Shown: one piece after another, positions 28,547 to 37,900 of the stretch | Layout: each line of letters starts with the position of its first letter | Numbering within the stretch: the stretch's first letter is position 1 | From: a virus | Direction: 5' to 3' (one strand) | DNA length: 40,980 nucleotides | Virus record (IMG/VR): IMGVR_UViG_3300025154_000208 | Span: 1 to 40,980 of that record | Notes under the pieces: generated by a model | Told to the model about the DNA's origin: nothing | What the model saw: the letters and a program-made list of their open reading frames with translations, nothing else | Database searches by the model: none | Program-made: the position numbers and the translations under genes

Positions 28547-29275
28547 CTATACCGAAGCCAGAGTGAGAATGGCCGTCGCCCGCCCTGCCGCCGTGGTTGA
28601 AAGCGCTCGAAGATAGATATCTGTCTTTTCCGGGTACTTCACTTTGAGCCTGGCGTCCCGGTTCAGGTTTTGGTTGCTCCCGATCCCGAATATCTGATCC
28701 TGCTTTGTCCCGCCGTTGGTGGGGTTGTACGTCCATATCGAGGCTATGACCGGCTGGGCCATGCCTGATACATGAAGGGCTGACTGCTCGTAGATCATCC
28801 CCGCCGGGACGGTAAGCATTCCGGAGGTTCCAACGCCGGTTCCGACGAGAATCTTGACCCACAAGCTGGTGAGCGTCGGAGGAACTCCGGCGACGAGAGT
28901 ACCGCCGGTTCCGGTCATGATGATGTACAGGTCGCCCGCGTTGGTCCGTCCTGATCCTACACTTGCAACCTCCACCGAGAACACGCGGAGGAAAGCCTTG
29001 ACGGTTTCGACCTGCGTCTGGCCGTTCAGCGCGATGATTTCGATGAGATGCTTGTAGTCCGCGTCCAGCCCGCAAATCGCTATCGTCCGGGCGCCCGTGC
29101 CCGCGGCCGTGTCGGCGACGCTCGAACTGGATATCTGGAGCTTGGCCGCGGCTGCTCCCACGCTGGCGTAGTCGATGAGCGTCGAGTGCTCGGCCATGTT
29201 CTCGTTGGTCGTATTCAGCGCCGGGTTGTAGCCCTGAAGCTCGACGATTTTCCCCAGGTACCGATCGTAATACAT
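28547..29275 (-). CDS. Virion decoration/accessory protein candidate
   Basis: A 242-residue beta-rich protein. GTGARTIAICGLDADYKHLI, EIIALNGQTQVETVKAFLRV and GSGRTNAGDLYIIMTGTGGT recall a family of phage virion proteins with a jelly-roll-like fold. ATG at 29275 follows GGGAGGGAATC. It lies among lysis genes downstream of the tail fibre, so it could be an outer capsid or tail accessory protein. The exact role is unknown. Confidence 0.6.
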   Translation of the reverse strand: MYYDRYLGKIVELQGYNPALNTTNENMAEHSTLIDYASVGAAAAKLQISSSSVADTAAGTGARTIAICGLDADYKHLIEIIALNGQTQVETVKAFLRVFSVEVASVGSGRTNAGDLYIIMTGTGGTLVAGVPPTLTSLWVKILVGTGVGTSGMLTVPAGMIYEQSALHVSGMAQPVIASIWTYNPTNGGTKQDQIFGIGSNQNLNRDARLKVKYPEKTDIYLRALSTTAAGRATAILTLASV

Positions 29276-29285
29276 GATTCCCTCC

Positions 29286-29777
29286 CTACTCGGTGATTGT
29301 TACCGAATCGCCGATGCTGACGTTATCTCGGAGCCAACGGAGGTCAGCTTCCGAACCGATGCGAATGCAACCCAAGGTCGTGGACGAAGAGGAGAAATGC
29401 AGCCCGTATGCCCACGATTCCACCTTCTCCCCCGTCTTCCCCGAGTAGAAACCATTTTCATCAAGCGCCCACTCGTCCAGCTCCTCGTTCGCGTCCGTAG
29501 CGATGAACCACGGGTACAGGTACGGCTCTTTCGGCTTCCCGTCCGTTCCAAGGGATTCATGCTGGATGAACCCGGTCACCTTCCACGTTCCGAGTGGGAA
29601 CGGCCGCGGCATGGTCGGGGGGCCTTCGTTCCCATTTTTCAGGATGGTTCTGCACACATCCCGCGACCCTTTGGCCGGGCGCCTGCCGTTCAGTTCGTTG
29701 CGGACTGAACACGTTGCCGGGATTTTTTTCCCCCCGGCAATCAGGAGCCTATGGGAATGACTGAATTCAATGTTCAT
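29286..29777 (-). CDS. L,D-transpeptidase-fold protein, endolysin candidate
   Basis: A 163-residue protein. The motif GLHFSSSSTTLGCIRIGSEA carries the His and the S/T-x-G-C-x-R signature of L,D-transpeptidases (catalytic Cys in LGCIR), followed by RWLRDNVSIGDSVTI as in that family. YPWFIATDANEE and YSGKTGEKVESWAYG precede it. The N-terminus (EFSHSHRLLIAGGKKIPA) is a strand pair, not a signal peptide. It sits between two holin-like genes, so it is probably the cell-wall enzyme used for lysis. GGAGG precedes ATG 29777. Confidence 0.75.
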   Translation of the reverse strand: MNIEFSHSHRLLIAGGKKIPATCSVRNELNGRRPAKGSRDVCRTILKNGNEGPPTMPRPFPLGTWKVTGFIQHESLGTDGKPKEPYLYPWFIATDANEELDEWALDENGFYSGKTGEKVESWAYGLHFSSSSTTLGCIRIGSEADLRWLRDNVSIGDSVTITE

Positions 29778-30070
29778 GCTGCACCTCCAAGTGCAAGGAT
29801 CGCCACGATAGTGGCTCCCACCGCGGCCACGGTGCTGATACCGGCGATGGCAAGGCTGGCAATTTCCCGGCGACTCATCTTCCTGCGGTCCTCTTTCGTG
29901 TCGTGCTCTTCCCTTGGAAGAAGCGTTGGAAGCTTGCTTTTGATATCATCCATGTCTTTACTGATTGCCCGGACTTTTGTCACAACGCCGTCGCCGTTTG
30001 ATCCGATGAGGACAAACCATATCTGGTTGATCATTTCTTTCTGTGTTGGTGGCCTTGGAATTGTCGACAA
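29774..30070 (-). CDS. Holin-like protein with C-terminal membrane segment, 98 residues
   Basis: A charged soluble N-terminus with a coiled-coil stretch (ISKDMDDIKSKL) precedes a single C-terminal membrane segment (IASLAIAGISTVAAVGATIV). The layout recalls XhlA-like or class III holin proteins. The TTG start at 30070 has GGAGG eight bases upstream; ATG at M12 is an alternative. Its end overlaps the start of the L,D-transpeptidase gene (ATGA), supporting a joint lysis role. Confidence 0.62.
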   Translation of the reverse strand: MSTIPRPPTQKEMINQIWFVLIGSNGDGVVTKVRAISKDMDDIKSKLPTLLPREEHDTKEDRRKMSRREIASLAIAGISTVAAVGATIVAILALGGAA

Positions 30071-30697
30071 TTACGATTCCTCCGGAATGGTTGGCCAGAC
30101 CAAAGCTTCTGGATCGTCCACAATTTCAAGTTTTGTATCCGGGAAATCCCTGAGTGCCTGCTTGTACGCTGACCATACTGATTTCTGCGTATCCGAATAG
30201 CCCCACCACCGTTCCGGATTGCAGTAGATGGTGTCGGCGTCGTACAGAAGCGTGTTCCTGTACGGCCTCACGATGGCATCGAGCCACTTCTCGCGCGTGG
30301 CGGTACCGGCTGCCATGCGCTTTGCCCATGACATGGTCACGATCGCGTCCGTTTCGGCGTCGTACTCCTGCCAGGTTTCGAGCTTGATCGTACCGTCGGC
30401 GACTTGCTCCTTGAGGGTCTTCTTGCGAACCTCGCCGGTCGATTGGTCAATGGCAACGTCGCCAGGCAGGATCACGATGCCATCGGCCACGCGGTCTGCG
30501 ATGGGGCGAAGCTTCCAGCCTTCCGTGAACTCGCGCCTGACTTGACCCTGAATCCCCTCGAATGGCGTGGGAACGAGAGCAAGGTCCCCGTCTATGCTTT
30601 CGTTCTCCATGGCTTGGGTTGCGCCTTTTTCTCCATCGCCAGTCTCGTAGACCCGGATGATGGTGTTGTCTTTGATTACTGCATATGTCTGTATCAT
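30071..30697 (-). CDS. Tail fibre assembly/chaperone-like protein
   Basis: A 208-residue protein directly downstream of the tail fibre gene. The N-terminus (IQTYAVIKDNTIIRVYETGD) and a late WSAYKQALRDFPDT segment resemble phage tail-fibre chaperones and DUF4376-type proteins. ATG at 30697 follows AGGAGGAAGCC; the frame is open further upstream but without a ribosome-binding site. It probably helps the fibre at 30708-31904 fold or attach. Confidence 0.65.
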   Translation of the reverse strand: MIQTYAVIKDNTIIRVYETGDGEKGATQAMENESIDGDLALVPTPFEGIQGQVRREFTEGWKLRPIADRVADGIVILPGDVAIDQSTGEVRKKTLKEQVADGTIKLETWQEYDAETDAIVTMSWAKRMAAGTATREKWLDAIVRPYRNTLLYDADTIYCNPERWWGYSDTQKSVWSAYKQALRDFPDTKLEIVDDPEALVWPTIPEES

Positions 30698-30707
30698 GGC
30701 TTCCTCC

Positions 30708-31904
30708 TTATGCGGTGCGCTTCCAGATCTTGATTCGGCGGTTGACGGCGCGGGTCTCTGTTCCATTGCGGGGGGTGCCGTTGGTGCCGTCGGTGACTGG
30801 ACCGGATACCGGGTCAATGGTCGTGACCGACACCCCCGTAGAGCCAGTCCCTCCTGATGCCGTCAGGTAAGTTGATATTACACGACCATTATGTATGTGC
30901 CCCTGCCCTTGGTCTTCCTGCTTGCCGTTTACCCGCCCGGTGTCCGAGAGCGTACCCCGCGTCCGGAAGAATATGGACTCCGTGGACCACTGTTCCGCCC
31001 ATGTGCCTCCAAACAGCGTCGCCGGCCGCTGAGTGGTCGGGAACTCGGTCGCGTCGGTGTTGCTGGAAGCGTCAGGAAACTGGGAATAGTAGGAACCGAC
31101 GGGGTATGCAATCCCTTTGATGTAAGTTTCATCCATCCGCGCTGATGGCAACGTTCCGGCATCCATGTTCCCCGCGTTCGTGTAGAACGACCCATGTTGC
31201 CCGTCAAGCTCGTCCGCATTGAACGTACTGCCTGCGCCTTTCGTGAGCGCATCGAGCAAAAGGGTAAGCGTCGCATCCGAATAGACAAGACCCGCCCCTT
31301 CGATGGCTTGCTTGACCATCTGCTTGATGCCATACAGGTTCAGCGTCACCTGTGCATTGTCTTCATCCTCGTCATCGAGCAGCGTGAGGATGTACGGGGT
31401 CACGACAGCAGGCCCGACCGACGCGGCAACCGGGATTGGATCTCCCGTCACGTTGTCAAAACCAAGAAGCATGCCCGCGCGATCTCCCGAACTTGGCAAG
31501 TCCGGCGACTGGGTGGTATCCGTGATTGGGAATCGTACAATGCGGCCAAGTATTTCCGAAAGCTGTTGTGCCAAAGCTGTCTGCTTGTCCAGGGCGTTCT
31601 CGTAGACCTCTGCATCCTGTACCGAACCGTTCACAAGATCGACATCCTGTGAAAAATCCAGCTCCCGGTATACCGTGAGGTGCGTCGCGGTCGGCCACGT
31701 CGACAGCCGTGTAAGCGTGCCGCCGACTCCTGGGGACGAAATGCTGTAGTCAACACCCTCGACAAGGGCCACGTCCCCCGAGGCTGTCGACAGGATCGCC
31801 AAAACCTCCGGCGTGGCCCAGAACTTGAAGCTGAACGGGTAACTGGCTACAGCCCCCCCGGACAGGTCGAACTGGACCTTGCTTGATGTTGTACCCAGAC
31901 TCAA
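30708..31904 (-). CDS. Tail fibre / receptor-binding protein
   Basis: A 398-residue protein. The N-terminal part (VQFDLSGGAVASYPFSFKFW, GVDYSISSPGVGGTLTRLS) resembles the virion-binding head of T7 gp17-type fibres. The middle is helical with a helix-bundle-like QTALAQQLSEILG. The C-terminus (YPVGSYYSQFPDAS, LFGGTW, NGKQEDQGQGHIHNG, RNRRIKIWKR-like end) is a collar/fibre tip that likely touches the receptor. The TTG start at 31904 follows AAGGAG with 6 bases. Confidence 0.85.
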   Translation of the reverse strand: MSLGTTSSKVQFDLSGGAVASYPFSFKFWATPEVLAILSTASGDVALVEGVDYSISSPGVGGTLTRLSTWPTATHLTVYRELDFSQDVDLVNGSVQDAEVYENALDKQTALAQQLSEILGRIVRFPITDTTQSPDLPSSGDRAGMLLGFDNVTGDPIPVAASVGPAVVTPYILTLLDDEDEDNAQVTLNLYGIKQMVKQAIEGAGLVYSDATLTLLLDALTKGAGSTFNADELDGQHGSFYTNAGNMDAGTLPSARMDETYIKGIAYPVGSYYSQFPDASSNTDATEFPTTQRPATLFGGTWAEQWSTESIFFRTRGTLSDTGRVNGKQEDQGQGHIHNGRVISTYLTASGGTGSTGVSVTTIDPVSGPVTDGTNGTPRNGTETRAVNRRIKIWKRTA

Positions 31905-31905
31905 T

Positions 31906-34900
31906 TTATTCTCCTTCCCCTCCGACGAGGCTGATCAAGAATTCGATGTACTCTTTCAATGCCAGTACCGGCAGGCCAAGGCCCAATCCAAGGCCGGTTC
32001 CAATTTCCTCGATGCTCGCGAGGATATCCCCCTCGAGCAGATTGTCCGCACCGGAAAGCAGGGATTCGACCGCCGGCAGGAGTTCCGATTCTCCGAACCT
32101 GCGCCGGTCTCCCGCGATCCGGCGCTTCATGAACGAGGTCACTTCGTTTCCGATGATCGGTATGGAATCGGTGAACTGGGTCGTCGAATAGAACACCCAG
32201 TCCCTCCACCATGCTTCGTCATCGTCGGGCTTGTCGTTCCCCCTGGCCTTGGCGAACGCCCCCAGGAGGATCCCCGCGATCGCGTAGCTGGTCGCTATGC
32301 CCACCGCCCTGCCGTATTCCTTTTCCCTCATCGCCTGCGGGAGGTCATATCTGATGTTCTGGTACACTACGTTCAAGGCGGATCCGAACTGCAAGAGAAG
32401 CTGCTTCCATTCGTTCTTTCCGCGGAATATCGGAGCGAGGTCGACGCCCCGGGCAGAGGGCTGCGTCTTCAGGGTGATGTCGTCGGCCTTCCTGACCGCC
32501 TCTTCGTGCTCCATCCCTTTGGCAATGGCCTCATCGTACACGCCCTTCCAGCCTATTGCCACGCTGAACCGGTCGGCGTACTCGAGCCCCTTCATGCCGA
32601 TATCGCCGATCTTCTTGGTAAAGCCTTCGAACCCCTCGCGGCCCATGTTCTTGATCGATTCGAATATCTGGTCGGCTGTACGGTGCGACAGCATCGGGGA
32701 CATGGCTTCGATCTCCCCGAGCCACTTCATCGGGTTCCCTGACGCCAAGCATTTGAACGCGTTGGCGCTTGTTCCCTTCGGCGCGTAGGCCATGTACGGC
32801 AGCGGGCTTGTGATGATCTGCTTCATGATGCTCGCCCAGCGGAACGACAGGAACCCGATAGCCATGTTGCCGCGGAGCAGCCTGACCGCCCGGTCGCCTT
32901 CCTCGGGCTTCTTGAACTCGTGGGGGTTCGCTACCTCGCTGATATACTGGTCGATGTAATCCATGCCCGACTTCCCGAAGCTCTGGATGATCGCCTCTCT
33001 TACGCCCCCGGCCCTGCGGGACTTGTATACGGCATTCAGCTTCTTGAGGTACGTCCCGTACGCCACCAGATGCTCCTGGCGCTCGACGGCCTGCTGCCAT
33101 GTCCCGAACAGGTCAAGCTTGATCGGCGTCTGGTGGCTCGCCCCGATCTTGATACGCTCCAGCGTAAAACCGGAATCAGGCAGGTTCATCATGCCGTACT
33201 TGGTCTTCAGCTCTTCCATGATCGAATCGCCGAACTTGTCGAAATACGCTCCCTCACGGTGGATGGGAAAGTAATGCGCTACCTTCTTCATCTCCTGGTT
33301 GGTGAGGCTTATCACGGCCTTGTTGAGCCGGTCGAATTCCTTGTCAAAGTCCTCCCCGATCATGTCGGCAAGTTCTTTCATGCCGTCAGTGAGGCTGCCT
33401 TCAATCGCCGCGTTCATCTTCGCCAGCTTCTCGTTGCCAAGTGATTTGAGCACGTCCGGACCGAGCGTTCTGCGCTCCTCTTCGCTGAACAGGTTGCCGA
33501 ATATGTACGCGGACTTCGCGTCCCTATCCCGCAACGCCAGCCGGACCGCCATGAGGTCGCCCCTGGTCACGGTATAATCCGTGGCTCCTGGACCCACCCC
33601 TCCAATCGTCACCTTTTCGCGGAAATCCTTGTCAGCCATCTTGAGTTCCCGCATCCTGGTGAATACCTTCTTGAGCCGACGGTCCATCTGTCCCACCTTG
33701 TCGGCGTAGCGCTCGCGCTCCTCGTGGACCAGCAGTCCGGTGTTCGCGCCGTCCGTCCCTCCGTCCATGTAGATGCTCGCGAAGCGCCGCATGTTCAGGA
33801 ACGGGATATCGAGGACGTTCCGCTTTTCCATCTTTCGCATGAGGTCCTTCTGCTCCTGCGATCCATGGCCGAACGGCGCCTTGAACCATTTTGTCTTGCG
33901 GACGGTCTTGTTCGCCGCGTGCCTGGCGTCGGACTTGTCCATCTCCTCCGCGGCCGTCTTCTGCTGGTACTCCATGCGTCCCTGCTTCGCTATCCGGTCG
34001 ATGATCTCGCGCAGGTCCTGAAGCTCGTCCACGGTCCACGCGGTGACGGGTTTTTCGTTGATCCGGTCAACCATGTCATTGGTCAGCATCTTCCCGAGCG
34101 TGGGGCTCTCGCGGAGCAGCATGGACAGCGCGGCTTTCAGGTTCTCGGCCTGGACGGTCGTGTGCCTGGGAACTTTCCTCTGCGTGCCATCCGCATCGGT
34201 GATGATGTCGAACGCCCGGCGCTTGCGCGGCTCTCCGAGTTCGTCATCCTCTTCTATCCATTCCCATTTCTTCGAGCGGAGGTATTCCTGGATCGTGAGT
34301 ATCTGCTGGCGCTTGTCCCATATGATCTGTCTGGACGGCTTCTTCATGATGTATTTGCGCAGCGCGTCCCGGTGCTGTTTCAGCTTGGCGGTCGCGCGGA
34401 TCTCGGCGGTGACGAACCGCGCCTGCATCCGCGCTTCTTTTCGCGCGTCGTTCAGCGCAGCCACAAGCTCGCGCTTGGCAAGCCTAACGGACAGCTTTGA
34501 CTCGTCCCGCGCCGATCCAAGGGCTTCGACGTACGCGGCCCTGGATGCCTCGAGGCGCGCCTTGGACTCCTTGGCCTGCCCGAGCTCCTTGCCGGAGTCC
34601 CGTAGCTCCTTCTTTACGAGGTCAGCTCTCCTCATCATGTTTCGAGCGAAGTCTTCCTCGGCTGCCAGTTCGCCCCCAAGCTTCCTGATTTCTTCTTCCG
34701 CGTCGGCCGCTTGCTTGGTCAGCGTCTTCTTCTCTTCCTCGAGCCGGCGCACGTAGTCGTCTAAGTACGGGTCGTCATACTCCCCGGCTTTGATCCGATC
34801 GCGCACTTCTTTGTCCGTGATGCTGTTGAGGAGCGCGGTCCGTTCCGCTATCGACATGTCGGCGAATCTGTCCAGCTTCGGGTCGGGGATGCTCTGGAGC

Positions 34901-37900
34901 TTCTCCCTGCCGGCCTCGGCATACTGCGCCATGTCAAGATCGCCGGTGAGCTCGGCGTACAGTGCGGCAAATTCCACCTCGTTGTTGCGGATGTACGTGA
35001 GGATCGCCTTACGAGTGGAAGGTTTCAGCTTCTTGCCGTTCCCGACAGACTGCGCCGACAAAAGCACAAGAGGGTGGTCGCCGAGCCTTCGCGCAAGCTC
35101 CTGCTTCCACTGGTAGGATTTCTCGATCTGCTCTTGTTCCTGCTCGTCCATCGCCTGGCCCTGGTCGAACGCTTGAACCTCCGCGTCCCATATCGACGAC
35201 AACAGTGATTCCACCCCGCCAGCCTTTGCCATTTTCGCGGCGAACTCGCCCCTGCGGGCTTCCCGGCGCTCCTTCACGCGGCCGGCAGCCTTTTCTTCTT
35301 CCTGCCTGCCATGGACCTTCTCCCAGCGGTCCTTGTACCATCGCCCGGTGTCCTCGCCTTCGGGCGCCCGCCGGTCCTCGCCGAACACCGGGATGGCATA
35401 CTGCTCTACGTATTCCTTCCACTCCTGCCAGGACTCATAGGTAGCGGCTTCCGCATCGATGGCTTCCTCGTCGAGCTGGTAGAGGACGGTTAGAGGTTCT
35501 CGATACATGGTCTCGGATATTCTGTAATCTTTGTTTTGTCCCTTGTTCTCTATGAATCCAAAACGCTTGTAAAACTCAATAAGGCGAGGTTTCGATGCCC
35601 CCCATTCGGCTGTGGGAGTAAGTTCAAGCCGTATTCCGTGTTTGTCTGCAAGCTGGATTGCAGACCCTAAAGCGCGCGTAGCAAGGCCCATACCTCGCTT
35701 TTCTTTCTGTACTTTTATTGTGACGCTGGCTGATCTGGTGCGAGCACCGGGGTATATATCGAGCGCTACACCTTGATCATTCCATTCCTTTCGTAAAGCT
35801 GCGAAGTCTTCGTCGAGTTGGAAAAGAATCCTTGGATCACTTGCGTCCCAGGTGCCACGGTTGTTGATAGACTTGATCTGAGCGGGATTGAATGCAATGA
35901 TTTCCTCTAGTGTACCTTCTTCATTCTGGACAAATACACCATCGTATCCTCCGGATAATGCTTCATCTGCAAGGTGTGGCTCTGTAATTCCAACATAAGT
36001 GTATACGAGTGGGTTTTTTATTGACAAATAAACAGGATAAACCATTCCGGACGTTGATTTATCTACGCGGGCAAGCTCGGAGCGCCATTTTGCTTCCAAT
36101 GCTTTCAGTTCATCGTATTGGGCTTGCGATATCTTACCGGACCTTAAATCAAGCCACACCATCATTGGTGTTGTTCCGTACTCTTTTGCACGATCCTCGT
36201 TTGCACGGTATGCGGCTTCTACGCCAGGATCCTGTATCTGTGCCGCTCCGAGCCGATACCCATCAGCCATAAACTTTGAAGGGGTAAAGTATACCCCCCT
36301 GCCCCAGTCCCCGGTCTGTATAGACTCATATCTGCTTATATCAAAGGCCTGTATATCTGCAACGCCACTCCCATGGTACACCACCAGCGGCTTTCCCTCT
36401 GCATCAACCACCTTGGAGTCCCCGAACCATTTCTTGAAAGCCTCGGAATCAGTGGGGGGAGAGGGCTGAAAAAGGATAGTACTTTTGTTATTGTATTCAT
36501 TGATATTCTGAAGTATATTTTTAAGTGGTCCCGTAAGCGGGGAAGCCGTCAGGTCGATACCATCGATGTCTGCGACTTCCAACAGCCCTGCGGGACCATT
36601 ATTTATATCTACGGCTTCCAATGAATATATGATATTTCCCTTAGGATTGATCAGTTTCTTGACCGTGAGCTTCACAAGATAGGCATGATCCACTGTACGA
36701 AGCTCTGAAAAGAACCGAACAATTCCCTTGATGTTCGCATCACGTGCACGGTCTTCCTTTTCCCATCCCTCGACAGCGGTTTCAAATAGCCTTTTTAGGT
36801 TCGCCAACGCCAGCGCATGGATTTGAGGCGAAACGGATTTCTTGACGGCGCTTCCGCTTGCCATCTTTGAAGCGCTTGCCCGCGACACTGTTGCTTCAAT
36901 CCCGGTTGCCCGGTTTTTAATCGGCATTGAACCAACCTCTGCGAGCATGCGTTCTTTTGCATCGTCTACAGATTCAGGCTGGAACAGGGTCGTCCCTACT
37001 TCCTCCCCGTCATAAAACCTTCTGAGCTGCCCCATTGCCCGCTTGGGATCATCAGTTCGGATGTCGGCTTCACGGCCTTTGTCATGTGCCTCTATGGCTA
37101 TTTCCTTGCCATCGTACAGCTTCCTGAGAATGGCAGCCTGTTCGTAGGTAGGAGCGTTGTCAAGTTCGATGATGCCGTACTTGGCATCAATCCGTATGGC
37201 TCCTTGCCTGACAAGGTAACCTCTGGCCCCTTGAGGAGAACCTTCCCACCGAACGTCTGAATGAGCCTGCAGGCGCTTGCCTTTCAGGTAGTCAACGCCT
37301 TCGATCTTTAAGCGGTCACCCTTCTTTTTGTAGTCCGAGTCCTCGACCCTGCCAGAGAGGTCGACCATTCTCCCGTCAGGCAAAACGAATCCGGCTTCGT
37401 TGATGTCGTCCGTTGCGCCTTGGTAATCGATGACAGCATCGAATATCTTTTGAGCCTTGTCGGTGGGGGTGGAGGTCTGGAACAGAACCTCTTCCTTGCC
37501 ACCTTGCTTTACAGCGTTGGGGCGTTCAGACGCTTCCCCGTACTCAGCGTCGGTTTCCGCTTCGGAGGCCCCTCCTTGCCCTTCCTTGGCGATTGCGGCG
37601 GTCTGCGCCATCTCTGACAGCGGGGAACCATCGGAGCGGAACAATTCGTCCATGACGGCGCGGATACGGGGGTCAACGTCGGCCTGCTTGAGCACCTTGC
37701 CCCACAACCGGGTAATCCACTCGGCGATCTTGGCGAACACGCCCCTGAGCTTTTCGTCTTTCACTTCACCATAGGACAGGTACTTCACAAGGTCGTCAAC
37801 GAACCGCTCTTCGTGCTCGCGGGTCCACTGACCTCCAACGATCTTGTAGGCGTCGTCCAGGTTCTTTCCCAGGTCGGTCCCGATCAGTTGCTTGCGGAAC

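Noticed and set aside
30708-31904. Diversity-generating retroelement target in the tail fibre, as in BPP-1
   Set aside because: No reverse transcriptase gene and no template repeat of the fibre C-terminus were found in the window.
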